A DNA stretch of 50,227 nt, taken from assembly GCF_000422745.1 (NCBI RefSeq), contig NZ_AUGQ01000018.1, positions 1-50,227 of the forward strand, in the 5' to 3' direction. The number at the start of each line of letters is the position of its first letter. Positions within the stretch are counted from its first letter, which is position 1. A program made the translations under genes and the position numbers. Shown here one piece after another: positions 7,818 through 16,056 of the stretch. This stretch comes from Microbacterium gubbeenense DSM 15944 (GTDB taxonomy: Bacteria > Actinomycetota > Actinomycetes > Actinomycetales > Microbacteriaceae). The notes under the pieces were generated by a model. The model saw nothing but the letters and a program-made list of their open reading frames with translations, did not search any database and was not told the DNA's origin.

Positions 7818-8714
7818 CTACTCGATGATCCAATCGAACTCGTCCGCGTGGTCGGCGACCCACTGGTCGATCGCTTCCGGCTGTTCGTCATCGCCGAACT
7901 CGTTCACGACCGCGTTCTCGAGCGCGCCGTACTGCGCGTCATCGAGTCTGATCTGCTGAATCAGCTCGGTGGCCTCCGGGAAATCCTCGCTGAAGCCCTT
8001 GTGCGCCATGAAGTGGAGGCCCTCGGTCGCACCCATGCCTTCCTTCGGGTCGTCGAGGTCCTTGAGACCGAGCGCGTCGTACGCCCAGAACGGACGCCAC
8101 AGGGTGACGACGATGTCCTCTTCGTCCGCGATCGCGCTCTCGAGGGTTGCGAGCATGGCCGCGAGCGACGAGGGAGTGAGCTCGTATTCGTCGCCCAGAT
8201 CGTAGGCGGGGAACAGGCTCTCTTCCGCCATGGTCGCGGTCCCGGAACCGGGCTCGATCGTGTAGATCTTGCCGTCGAAGCGGTCGGCCTGACCGTGCAG
8301 ATCCTCGACCGAGTCGATGTCGACGTACTCGGGCACGGCGAGCGTGCCGTGTGCGTTCTCGTAATACGCTCCGAGATCCTCGAGGTCATCGCCGTACTTC
8401 TCGACGTAGGCGGCCTGCGAGATGTCGGACCATGCCGAGGGATAGATGTCGACCTCGCCCTCGGCGAGCGCCGTGTACAGCACCGCCGGAGAGTTGAGCG
8501 CCTCCAGCTCGACCGTGTACCCGAGCTTCTCGAGCTGATCCTCCAAGAGGTACGCGTTGTTGACGGCGTCCGTCCACGAGGGGAGGAAGCCGACGGTGAC
8601 CGTACCCAGATCCCCTTCGCCGCCTTCGGCGTCCTGGCCTGCGCAGCCGACGAGTGATGCGCACGCGACGGCCCCGAGGCTCGCGATAGCGGCAATGCGT
8701 GTGGGGTGATTCAT
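7818..8714 (-). CDS. Glycine betaine/proline-type ABC transporter substrate-binding lipoprotein (second copy)
   Basis: 298 residues from ATG 8714, preceded by GAAAGGAAACGT. A lipoprotein signal ends in LVGC (lipid-modified Cys near residue 24), so the protein is anchored outside the membrane. The body is an OpuAC/ProX-type binding protein: LPSWTDAVNNAYLLEDQLEK, DIYPSAWSDISQAAY, DRFDGKIYTIEPGSGT, EEDIVVTLWRPFWAY. The conserved tryptophans are expected to form the aromatic cage for a quaternary ammonium ligand. It is about half identical by eye to the gene at 8808-9722, so the two arose by duplication. A strong hairpin separates them; expression may depend on read-through or a separate promoter. 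Confidence 0.88.
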   Translation of the reverse strand: MNHPTRIAAIASLGAVACASLVGCAGQDAEGGEGDLGTVTVGFLPSWTDAVNNAYLLEDQLEKLGYTVELEALNSPAVLYTALAEGEVDIYPSAWSDISQAAYVEKYGDDLEDLGAYYENAHGTLAVPEYVDIDSVEDLHGQADRFDGKIYTIEPGSGTATMAEESLFPAYDLGDEYELTPSSLAAMLATLESAIADEEDIVVTLWRPFWAYDALGLKDLDDPKEGMGATEGLHFMAHKGFSEDFPEATELIQQIRLDDAQYGALENAVVNEFGDDEQPEAIDQWVADHADEFDWIIE

Positions 8715-8751
8715 ACGTTTCCTTTCATCCAGGGACAGTGGGTGCACAGCA

Positions 8752-8786
8752 CTGAGGGGGCCGCGGCAACGCCGCGGCCCCCTCAG
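8752..8786 (-). terminator. Strong hairpin between the two binding-protein genes
   Basis: A 16 bp perfect stem pairs 8752-8767 with 8771-8786 around AAC, very rich in G+C. It lies downstream of the first binding-protein gene on the minus strand. No T tract follows. It could end most transcripts, or block 3' exonucleases so that the upstream message is stabilised. Confidence 0.75.
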
Positions 8787-8807
8787 ACTCGCGTCAGCGA
8801 GAAACGG

Positions 8808-9722
8808 TTACTTCTGGACCCAGTCGAACTGGTCGCCGTTCTCCTCGAGCCATGCGTCGACGGCATCTTCCGTCTTGTTCTCGTAGTCCTCGCTCGTGAC
8901 GAGGCCCTCGAGGGCGCCGTACTGGTCGTCGTCGAGCTTGATCTGCGACATGAGTTCTGCGGCCTCGGGGTACTCCTCGGCGAACCCGGCGTGACCGACG
9001 AAGTTGAGCGTCTCGGGCTCGCCCATCGCGCCCTTAGGGTCCTCGAGGTCCTTCACGTCGTACTCGTTGTAGGCCCAGAACGGACGCCAGAGCGTCACGA
9101 CGATGTCCTCTTCCGAGGCCATCGCGGTCTCGAGCGATGCGAGCATGCCAGCCGTCGACGAGGTCGCGAGCTCGTACTCGCCGTCGAGACCGTACTCGGG
9201 CATCATCGATTCCTGAGTCTGCTTGGTGAGGCCGGCGCCCGGCTCGATGCCGGTGATGGTGCCATCGAAGCGGTCGCCCTGACCCTTGAGGTCCTCGATC
9301 GAGTTGATGTCGTCCATGTAGGACGGCACCGCGATCGTGAGCACGGCGCCCTCGTAGTACGCGCCGAGGTCCTCGAGGTCGTCCTGGTACTGCTCCATGT
9401 ACGCCGCGTGGGTGACCTGGGGCCATGCCGACGGGAACACGTCCACGTCGCCACCGGCGAGCGCGGTGAACAGGGGACCCGCCTCGGAGAGCTCCTCCAT
9501 CTCGACGGTGTAGCCGATCTTCTCGAGCTGGTCCTTGGTGAGGTAGGCCATGCTGAGACCATCGGTCCAGGACGGAAGGTATCCGAGCGTGATCTCGCCC
9601 AGGTCGCCCGAGCCCTCGTCGCCGGCGTCTCCGCCGTCTCCGTCTGACGAGCAGCCCGCCAGTACGAGTCCTCCGATGGCGCTGATGCCGACAATCGTGA
9701 GCAGCTTGTGCTTCTTCATCAT
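8808..9722 (-). CDS. Glycine betaine/proline-type ABC transporter substrate-binding lipoprotein (first copy)
   Basis: 304 residues from ATG 9722 (a second ATG follows at once), preceded by GAAAGGAAAGACCAGC. The lipobox VLAGC ends an N-terminal signal and is followed by an acidic Gly/Asp/Ser linker. OpuAC-type fold: LGYLPSWTDGLSMAYLTKDQ, DVFPSAWPQVTHAAYMEQY, DRFDGTITGIEPGAG, EEDIVVTLWRPFWAY. It delivers glycine betaine, proline betaine or a similar osmoprotectant to the permease encoded just upstream; the exact ligand cannot be read from sequence. The 98 bases between permease and this gene hold two hairpins. Confidence 0.9.
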   Translation of the reverse strand: MMKKHKLLTIVGISAIGGLVLAGCSSDGDGGDAGDEGSGDLGEITLGYLPSWTDGLSMAYLTKDQLEKIGYTVEMEELSEAGPLFTALAGGDVDVFPSAWPQVTHAAYMEQYQDDLEDLGAYYEGAVLTIAVPSYMDDINSIEDLKGQGDRFDGTITGIEPGAGLTKQTQESMMPEYGLDGEYELATSSTAGMLASLETAMASEEDIVVTLWRPFWAYNEYDVKDLEDPKGAMGEPETLNFVGHAGFAEEYPEAAELMSQIKLDDDQYGALEGLVTSEDYENKTEDAVDAWLEENGDQFDWVQK

Positions 9723-9740
9723 GCTGGTCTTTCCTTTCTT

Positions 9741-9809
9741 CCGGCACTCTCGGTGCCGGGCGTTCATCTCTTGGGGAGTTCGGCCGCGTTCGCACAGCGG
9801 ACGCGACCG
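9741..9809 (-). other. Two stem-loops between permease and first binding-protein gene
   Basis: One hairpin pairs 9741-9747 (CCGGCAC) with 9753-9759 and lies just upstream of the ribosome binding site. The other pairs 9781-9789 with 9801-9809 (nine pairs, one G-U) soon after the permease stop. In ABC operons such structures often protect the binding-protein message after cleavage, giving more binding protein than membrane subunits. That role is inferred here. Confidence 0.5.
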
Positions 9810-9820
9810 GAAACTATGGG

Positions 9821-10792
9821 TCAGTAGGGCTGGCGATTGCCTCGGGCGACGGCGACGTCCGCATCCTGGCGCGCGGCGACCGCCGCCGCTTCCGCGTCCG
9901 CCGCGGCAGCGCGCCGCTGTGCGCGTCGGCGGCTGAGGATCCCGAGGAGGGACGAGCGATAGTCGCTCGGCGTTCCGGCCGCGGCCGTGACGCGGTCGAG
10001 GTAGACGGCGATGAACACGACGCTGAGGCCTGCGTCGACGCCCTTTGCGACGTCGATCGTCGACAATGCGGCGACGACCTCCTTACCAAGACCATCCGCG
10101 CCTGCCATACCGGCGATGACGGCCATGGACAGGGCGAGCATGATGACCTGGTTGACACCCGTCATGATGGTCGGCATGGCCTGCGGCAGCTGGATGCCGC
10201 GCAGGACCTGGCTCGGAGTGGCTCCGAACGCGTGGCCGGCCTCGACGGTCTCTGCGTCGACTCCGCGAATGCCGAGCTCGGTGAGCCGGACTCCTGGCGG
10301 GAAGGAGAAGATGACCGTCGCGATGACGCCGGGTACGAACCCGATGCTGAAGAACACGATGACCGGGATGAGGTACACCAGTGCGGGCATCGTCTGCATG
10401 AAGTCGAGAATCGGCTTCACGATCGCGCTGACGGTGTCGTTGCGGGCCGCCCAGATCCCGACGGGAATGGCGATGACGATCGTGACGAGCGTTGCGATCA
10501 GGACCAGCGCGAGCGTCTGCATCGCCGTGTCCCATTGATCGACGCCGATGATCAGGACGAACATCACCACGGTGCCGACCGCGAGCTGCCAGGAGCGCAC
10601 GGCCCAGGCGATCAGCGCGAAGATCAGGATCATCACGATGGCGGGCGGCGCGATCAGGAGATCTGCGAGGCCCTCCACCAGGAAGCCGACGACCGTCGAG
10701 ATGAGATCGAGGAGACCCTTGAGGTTGTCGCGGATCCAGTCCACGACGACCGACACCCAACTGCCGATGGGGAAGCTGAAGTTCTCGAACAT
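9821..10792 (-). CDS. proW: Glycine betaine/proline-type ABC transporter permease
   Basis: 323 residues. After an amphipathic N-terminus come six or seven hydrophobic segments (about 25-65, 70-85, 93-112, 130-160, 215-240, 245-260), typical of OpuAB/ProW. The ATPase-coupling EAA loop reads EAGHAFGATPSQVLRGIQLP. The last 40 residues are an Ala/Arg-rich cytoplasmic tail. Its ATG shares one base with the TGA of the ATPase gene (TGATG), so the two are translationally coupled. The protein forms the membrane channel, probably as a homodimer, fed by the two lipoproteins encoded downstream. Confidence 0.93.
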   Translation of the reverse strand: MFENFSFPIGSWVSVVVDWIRDNLKGLLDLISTVVGFLVEGLADLLIAPPAIVMILIFALIAWAVRSWQLAVGTVVMFVLIIGVDQWDTAMQTLALVLIATLVTIVIAIPVGIWAARNDTVSAIVKPILDFMQTMPALVYLIPVIVFFSIGFVPGVIATVIFSFPPGVRLTELGIRGVDAETVEAGHAFGATPSQVLRGIQLPQAMPTIMTGVNQVIMLALSMAVIAGMAGADGLGKEVVAALSTIDVAKGVDAGLSVVFIAVYLDRVTAAAGTPSDYRSSLLGILSRRRAQRRAAAADAEAAAVAARQDADVAVARGNRQPY

Positions 10793-12108
10793 CAGAAGGC
10801 CTCCTTGCTGTCGACGGTCCGCGCTTCGAAGGGCTGACCGTCCTCGCTATCGGCGAGCACCTGGTCGACGACAGTCGACGGAACAGGCTGCAGGGGCAGC
10901 GTGATCTCTTCGGTCGATCCCGGGCCGGGACCGAGCGCCGCCAACAGCGTCACGCGGGGGATCACGCCGACCAGCTTTTCGTTCTCGTCGGTCACGGCGA
11001 CCGCGAGCTTCGACTCGACGGCCGGCACGAACAGATCCATGAGCACGTCGTCGGCGTTCACGGTCGTGGCGTCCTTCTTGATGACGCCCATGATCGATCG
11101 CTCGCCCTTGCGCACGAGCTTCAGCGCGTCGCGATCCTCGATCGTGCCGAGCAGCGTGCGCTCGCGGTCGATGACGTACGCGGCGCTCGAATACGCGTCG
11201 CGCATGGTCTTGAGTGCGGTGCGCGGGCCGGCGGTCGACGAGACGACCGCGACCGGCTTCTCCATGACGTTCGACGCGGTGAGCACGCGGGCGCGATCGA
11301 CGTCCTGCACGAACTGCTCGACGTAGTCGTTGGCGGGATCCGTGAGGATGTCCTCGGGCGTGCCGATCTGAACGATGCGACCGTCTCGCATGACCGCGAT
11401 GCGGTCGCCGAGGAACATCGCCTCGTTCAGGTCGTGCGTGATGAAGATGATCGTCTTGTGCAGCTTCTCCTGCAGCTCGACGAGCTGCTCCTGCATCTCG
11501 CGGCGGATCAGCGGATCGAGCGCGCTGAACGCCTCGTCCATGAGGAGGATGTCGGTGTCGGCCGCGAGCGCGCGGGCGATGCCGACGCGCTGCTGCATGC
11601 CGCCCGACAGCTCGCTCGGGAGCTTTTCGCCCCAGCCCGTGAGACCGACGAGATCGAGGATCTCGTTCGCCTTCGCGACGCGCTGAGACTGCGCAACGCC
11701 CTGCAGCTCGAGCGGGTAGGCGACGTTGTCGACGACCGTGCGGTGGGGGAGGAGGGCGAAGTGCTGGAACACCATCGACATGTGGTTCCGGCGGATCTCG
11801 CGGAGCTCCTTGTCGGAGATCTTCGTGATGTCCTTGTCGCGGATCGTGAGCGATCCGGCGGTCGCCTCGTGGAGGCCGTTGATCATGCGGATGAGCGTGG
11901 ACTTACCGGAGCCCGACAGGCCCATGACGACGAATATCTCGCCGCGGCGCACCTCGAACGATGCGTCGATGACGGCGGCGGTGACGCCGTCGAGGCCATC
12001 TCGCGGGGTCCCGGCGCGGAGTTTCTCCACTGCGTCATGTGTGCGGCGGCCGAACACCTTATACAGGCCTTCGGCGCGTACCAGCACCTCGTTTTCATTT
12101 TCGGTCAC
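10792..12108 (-). CDS. proV: Glycine betaine/proline-type ABC transporter ATP-binding protein with CBS domains
   Basis: 438 residues from GTG 12108 (VTENENEVLVRAEGLYKVFG); ATG 12141 is an alternative but neither has a clear ribosome binding site. ATPase motifs are GLSGSGKST (Walker A), LSGGMQQRVGIARALA (signature), DILLMDEAFSALDP (Walker B) and the His of FITHDLNEA. From about residue 275, two CBS domains follow, which in OpuA sense ionic strength or cyclic di-AMP at the membrane. An acidic C-terminal tail ends the protein. First gene of a four-gene minus-strand operon importing compatible solutes. Regulation by osmotic stress is expected for the family; no operator was recognised. Confidence 0.93.
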   Translation of the reverse strand: MTENENEVLVRAEGLYKVFGRRTHDAVEKLRAGTPRDGLDGVTAAVIDASFEVRRGEIFVVMGLSGSGKSTLIRMINGLHEATAGSLTIRDKDITKISDKELREIRRNHMSMVFQHFALLPHRTVVDNVAYPLELQGVAQSQRVAKANEILDLVGLTGWGEKLPSELSGGMQQRVGIARALAADTDILLMDEAFSALDPLIRREMQEQLVELQEKLHKTIIFITHDLNEAMFLGDRIAVMRDGRIVQIGTPEDILTDPANDYVEQFVQDVDRARVLTASNVMEKPVAVVSSTAGPRTALKTMRDAYSSAAYVIDRERTLLGTIEDRDALKLVRKGERSIMGVIKKDATTVNADDVLMDLFVPAVESKLAVAVTDENEKLVGVIPRVTLLAALGPGPGSTEEITLPLQPVPSTVVDQVLADSEDGQPFEARTVDSKEAF

Positions 12109-12398
12109 GTTGTGATGCTGCGGGCGCGCCCTGTGACGCAACTTGCGCGCTCTGCCCTCGGTAGGTGTATCGAGAAGTGTTCTTCATCCGGCGGCCGTGT
12201 CTGACGCGTCACCGCGGGCGGGAGCGAAATGTCGGGTTGCGTGTCAACATTTCTACAGTCCCAGGTTACTCATATCTGCATGAAGGTTCGATGAACGGGC
12301 GAGTGCGCCCCGTGCCGTTACGGAATCGTGAGGGCGCGCCGCGCCGTCCGCAGATGCGAGAAGATGGAAGCATCCCTCATCGATACCGGAGGATTCGC

Positions 12399-13652
12399 AT
12401 GCCCACACCCCTCGGTGCTCCGCTCAGAGCAGACTTCCCGTTCTTCCAGGCGCACCCCCGCACGGCCTACCTCGACACGGGGGCGACGAGCCAGCGCCCG
12501 GAGACGGTCATCGCGGCAGAAGCCGACTTCGTGCGCCACGATTACGCGGCCGTACACCGGGGATCCTCGATGTCGACGGGCGAGGCCACGTCGGTGTTCG
12601 AGACGGCTCGCGAACGGGTGGCGAGCTTCATCGGCGCGGGCGAGCGCGAGATCGTGTGGACGCAGGGCGCCACCGACGCGCTCAACATGATCGCGCTCGG
12701 GATCGGGGATGCGTCGGTCGGCCTCGGCGGCGACCGCTTCGCGCTCCGCGCGGGCGACGAGATCGTCGTGACCGAGGCCGAGCACCACGCGAACCTGATC
12801 CCGTGGCAGCGGCTGGCCGCCCGAACGGGCGCAGTGCTGAAATGGGCGCGCGTCGACGAACGAGGCCTCTGGACGATCGAAGGGATCCGCGAGCAGGTCA
12901 CAGGCCGCACGCGTCTGATCGCGTTCGCGCACGTGTCGAACGTAACCGGACAGATCGCCCCCGTCGCGGACGTCGTGGCGATCGCGCGCTCCGTCGGTGC
13001 GCTCACCGTACTCGACGCGTGCCAGTCGGTGCCGCACATGCCGATCGACGTCGCCGCCCTCGGCGTCGACTTCGCGGCATTCTCCGCGCACAAGATGCTG
13101 GGCCCGAACGGCATCGGCGTTCTGTACGGACGGGCGGAGCTGCTCGACGAGCTGCCGCCGGCGCGCACGGGCGGCTCGATGATCAAGGTCGTGACGATGG
13201 AAGAGGCGACGTTCCTGCCCGCCCCGAACCGGTTCGAGGCGGGAACTCAGCCCGTCAGCCAGGTCGTCGGATTCTCGGCCGCGATCGACTACCTCGAGCG
13301 CCTCGGAATGGATCAGGTCGCCGCTCACGAGCACGAGATCGGCCAGGCGCTTGTCGAGGCCGTCGTGCGCATCCCCGGCGTGCGCCTGGTGGGGCCGGCG
13401 GAGGGCGAGCCTCGCGGCGCCCTCGTGAGCGTCACGGTCGACGGCGTGCACGCGCACGACGTCGGCCAGTTCCTCGATGACCGGGGCATCACGGTGCGCA
13501 CCGGGCACCATTGCGCCCAGCCGCTGCACCGCGCCCTCGGCACGCCGTCGTCGACGCGGGCGAGCGCGGGCGTCTACTCGACGCGGGACGACGTCGCGGC
13601 GTTCGGCGCCGCGCTGGCAGAAGTACGAGCATTCTTTGGAGCGGATAGATGA
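12399..13652 (+). CDS. sufS: Cysteine desulfurase SufS
   Basis: 417 residues from ATG 12399, preceded by GGAGGATTCGC. A PLP-dependent group II cysteine desulfurase that converts cysteine to alanine and passes the sulphur on for Fe-S assembly. Visible are EAEHHANLIPWQ (cofactor-stacking His), the PLP lysine in FSAHKMLGPNGIG (Lys232), and RTGHHCAQPLH with catalytic Cys372. Next to it, overlapping by four bases, is the acceptor sufU. The sufBCD scaffold genes are not in this window. The 290 bases upstream, shared with the divergent transporter operon, show no confident promoter or further gene. Confidence 0.95.
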   Translation: MPTPLGAPLRADFPFFQAHPRTAYLDTGATSQRPETVIAAEADFVRHDYAAVHRGSSMSTGEATSVFETARERVASFIGAGEREIVWTQGATDALNMIALGIGDASVGLGGDRFALRAGDEIVVTEAEHHANLIPWQRLAARTGAVLKWARVDERGLWTIEGIREQVTGRTRLIAFAHVSNVTGQIAPVADVVAIARSVGALTVLDACQSVPHMPIDVAALGVDFAAFSAHKMLGPNGIGVLYGRAELLDELPPARTGGSMIKVVTMEEATFLPAPNRFEAGTQPVSQVVGFSAAIDYLERLGMDQVAAHEHEIGQALVEAVVRIPGVRLVGPAEGEPRGALVSVTVDGVHAHDVGQFLDDRGITVRTGHHCAQPLHRALGTPSSTRASAGVYSTRDDVAAFGAALAEVRAFFGADR

Positions 13653-14083
13653 GCGGCGAGCTGGAGCAGATGTACCAGGAACTGATCCTGGATCACGCGA
13701 GGACCCCCGAGGGCAAGGGCGACCCGTCGGTGCACCCGTTCACGCACCACGAACTGAACCCGTCGTGCGGCGATGAGATCACCGTCGGCATCACGGTCAC
13801 CAACGGCGCGATCGCGGGCCTGGCCTGGGAGGGCGACGGCTGCAGCATCTCGATGTCGTCGGCCTCGATCATGAGCGGCCTGGTCGACGGGATCACGCGC
13901 GAGGAGGCGCTCGCCCTCATCGGCGAGTTCCGCGAGATGATGCGCTCGCGCGGATCCGTTGAGCCGTCCGAGGCGCTCGGCGACGCCGCGGCGTTCCAGA
14001 ACACCGCGAAGTACGTCATGCGCGTCAAGTGCGCGATGCTCGCCTGGGTCGCCCTCGAGGCCGACCTGAAGGCGTCTGCCTAG
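13649..14083 (+). CDS. sufU: Fe-S cluster assembly sulphur-transfer protein SufU
   Basis: 144 residues; ATG 13649 overlaps the sufS stop (ATGA), so it is translationally coupled. A zinc-dependent sulphur acceptor that takes persulphide from SufS. The three family cysteines are seen at 40 (NPSCGDE), 65 (GDGCSIS) and 128 (RVKCAMLAW), plus Asp42, the usual zinc ligand set. The extra segment typical of SufU compared with IscU is present at about residues 100-120. Its stop overlaps the convergent tesB stop, leaving no room for a terminator between them. Confidence 0.95.
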   Translation: MSGELEQMYQELILDHARTPEGKGDPSVHPFTHHELNPSCGDEITVGITVTNGAIAGLAWEGDGCSISMSSASIMSGLVDGITREEALALIGEFREMMRSRGSVEPSEALGDAAAFQNTAKYVMRVKCAMLAWVALEADLKASA

Positions 14084-14946
14084 TAGCCGGGCACGCGCAG
14101 CATGATCTCCTGCGCGGTGGAGGCGACGAGCGTGCCGTCCTGCGCGAAGATCCGGCCCGAGCTGAGGCCGCGGCCGCCCTGGGACGACGCCGACTCCGAG
14201 ACGTAGAGCAGCCATTCGTCGACGCGCGCGAACCGGTGCCACCAGATCGCGTGGTCGAGGCTCGCCGACTTGAGCCCCTCGTCGGCCCACGACACGCCGG
14301 TCGCGAGGAGCGACGGCTCCTGCACGGTGAAGTCCGACATGTACGCGAGGGCGACGCGGTGCAGGTCGGGATCGTCGGGCAGCCGATCCTTGATGCGCAT
14401 CCACGTGGCGCGATGCGGTGCCTGGGACGACGCGCGCGGCAGGATGTCGCCCGTGACCGAGACGGCCTCGATCGGATTCGAGCGCATCCTGCGGAACTTG
14501 TCGTGGTTGTCGCCCGTGTCGGCGACGAGCTCGTCCGGCCCCGGAACGTCGGGCATCGTCACCTGGTGCGTCGGACCGGAATCGATCTGCTGGAACGAGA
14601 TGATGCCGCTGAAGATCGGCGTGCCCTTCTGATAGGCCTGCACCCGGCGCCGGGCGAAGGACCGGCCGTCGTGGATGCGGTCGACGCCGAACGTGATCGG
14701 CAGGTCGAAGTCGCCCGGGCGCAGGAAATAGCCGTGCAGCGAGTGCGGGAGCCGCTCGTCGTCGAGCGTGTTGACCGCGGCCGCCACGCACTGGGCGACG
14801 ACCTGGCCGCCGTAGACGCGCCCCGTCGGCATGGGGTGCGATCGGCCGACGAAGATGTCTTCGCTCGTGCGCGCGCCGGTGGGCTCGAGCCTCAGCACGT
14901 CGAGCAGCATCTCGACCGGGTTCTTCGGGTACTCGTTGTCTGCCAC
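14080..14946 (-). CDS. tesB: Acyl-CoA thioesterase II (TesB-like)
   Basis: 288 residues with two hot-dog folds in tandem, the TesB layout. The first half contains GRVYGGQVVAQCVAAAVNTL and LHGYFLRPGDFDLPI; the second has SLDHAIWWHRFARVDEWLLY and the family's active-site region with GRIFAQDGTLVASTAQE. It hydrolyses acyl-CoA to free fatty acid and CoA in the cytoplasm. Convergent with sufU (four-base overlap) and divergent from the unknown gene at 14965 with an 18-base gap, so the promoters of the two must overlap. Confidence 0.92.
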   Translation of the reverse strand: MADNEYPKNPVEMLLDVLRLEPTGARTSEDIFVGRSHPMPTGRVYGGQVVAQCVAAAVNTLDDERLPHSLHGYFLRPGDFDLPITFGVDRIHDGRSFARRRVQAYQKGTPIFSGIISFQQIDSGPTHQVTMPDVPGPDELVADTGDNHDKFRRMRSNPIEAVSVTGDILPRASSQAPHRATWMRIKDRLPDDPDLHRVALAYMSDFTVQEPSLLATGVSWADEGLKSASLDHAIWWHRFARVDEWLLYVSESASSQGGRGLSSGRIFAQDGTLVASTAQEIMLRVPGY

Positions 14947-14964
14947 CCGCCTAGTCTAGAGAGG

Positions 14965-15630
14965 ATGAGCGAGCGACTGATATTGGCGGATCCGGGTTCG
15001 GCGCGCGACGCCCTCACCTTCGCGGGCCGCGCCGGTCGCATCGGCGACGAGGGGATCCGTCTGCAGGCCGCGCGCGGGACGCTCGTGATGACGGCTGCCG
15101 CCCTCGCGCCCCGCGGGCTGCTCGACCGCACGCCGACGGTGCTCGCGATGCGGATCCTGCACGCGGATCCCGAGGTCGAGTGCGATCTCGTCGTCGCCTC
15201 GCTCACGCCGTCCGAGCGCGAGGACGCCGTCGCTCTTCCCGACGAGGCGATCTCGCCGGCCTGGGCGGGCGTCTCGCCGCCGCAGGGCGGGTGGTCGCGA
15301 ACCGCCGAGCTCGATTCGGCCGTGCTCGCGTCGCGGGCCCAGTGGGGGATCGCCGCGGTCGCGCGTCAGGTTCCGACCGACGCGGGGGAGGATGCGGTGC
15401 GCGCCGTGCGCGGATCCGTGTGGGGGCAGCCGGACGACGACCTCGGCGGCCTGCCGCTGGGCGTGGCGTTCGCCGCGCTGTCGTTCGGGTTCATCTCGGG
15501 CTCGGAGGTCGCGCCGGTGTACACGGCCGGTCGGTGGACCCGCATCTCGTTCAGCCGCGGGCACGTGCTCTCGCGGGGCCCCGCGGTGTCGGGCCTCACG
15601 GCCGTGCGCTCCACGGGCCAGTCCGCCTGA
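14965..15630 (+). CDS. Conserved actinobacterial protein of unknown function
   Basis: 221 residues from ATG 14965, preceded by AGAGAGG. No known domain is recognised. The sequence is soluble, without signal peptide or membrane segment. Features include LILADPGSARDALTFAGRAG at the start, TPTVLAMRILHADPEVECDL in the middle, a Trp-rich stretch (PAWAGVSPPQGGW) and an Ala/Gly-rich segment FAALSFGFISGSE near the C-terminus. Codon use matches the neighbours, so it is a real resident gene. It is divergent from tesB and convergent with glbO. No function is proposed. Confidence 0.75.
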   Translation: MSERLILADPGSARDALTFAGRAGRIGDEGIRLQAARGTLVMTAAALAPRGLLDRTPTVLAMRILHADPEVECDLVVASLTPSEREDAVALPDEAISPAWAGVSPPQGGWSRTAELDSAVLASRAQWGIAAVARQVPTDAGEDAVRAVRGSVWGQPDDDLGGLPLGVAFAALSFGFISGSEVAPVYTAGRWTRISFSRGHVLSRGPAVSGLTAVRSTGQSA

Positions 15631-15654
15631 CCGGTTCTCAGCTGGGACTGCGGC

Positions 15655-16056
15655 TCAGTCCTCGAACGTGTTGACCATCGCGTGCGCGGCGCGATCGAGG
15701 TAGTCCCAGAGCGTCTCGCGGTGCATAGGGGACAGCTCCGCCTCGTCGACCGCGATGCGCATGCAGGAAAGCCATCGATCGCGCGCGTCGGGGTTCACCT
15801 TGAACGGCATGTGCCGCATCCGCAGCCGCGGGTGGCCGCGCGTCTCGCCGTAGGTCGTCGGGCCGCCCCAGTACTGCTCGAGGAAGAGCAGCAGGCGCTC
15901 GGCCGCCGGGCCGAGATCCTCTTCGGGATACATCGGCTTCAGCACGTCGTCGAGCGCCACCTCGCGGTAGAACGCGTCGACGATCCGCTGGAACGTCTCT
16001 CGCCCGCCCACCTGCTCGTAGAACGAGGGGGCGGGCTCCGTCGCGGCGGCCATCAT
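15655..16056 (-). CDS. glbO: Group II truncated haemoglobin
   Basis: 133 residues. ATG 16056 shares one base with the pepN stop (TGATG), so the two genes are coupled. The protein follows mycobacterial trHbO closely: FYEQVGGRETF at the start, LLLFLEQYWGGPTTY, RGHPRLRMRHMPF. Landmarks map to Tyr30 (B10), Tyr43 (CD1), proximal His82 (F8) and Trp95 (G8), all conserved. It binds haem and oxygen or nitric oxide with high affinity; roles in NO or peroxide detoxification are proposed for the family. glbO and pepN also lie near each other in M. tuberculosis. Confidence 0.95.
   Translation of the reverse strand: MMAAATEPAPSFYEQVGGRETFQRIVDAFYREVALDDVLKPMYPEEDLGPAAERLLLFLEQYWGGPTTYGETRGHPRLRMRHMPFKVNPDARDRWLSCMRIAVDEAELSPMHRETLWDYLDRAAHAMVNTFED

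Noticed and set aside
12109..12398. The 290-base gap between the transporter operon and sufS as a possible small gene or riboswitch
   Set aside because: No frame with a good ribosome binding site, no clear stem series and no confident -35/-10 pair was found; it is probably just two divergent promoters.
14029..14964. N-terminal extension of the 14965 gene back to 14029
   Set aside because: That part lies antisense to tesB. The true start is ATG 14965 with AGAGAGG before it.
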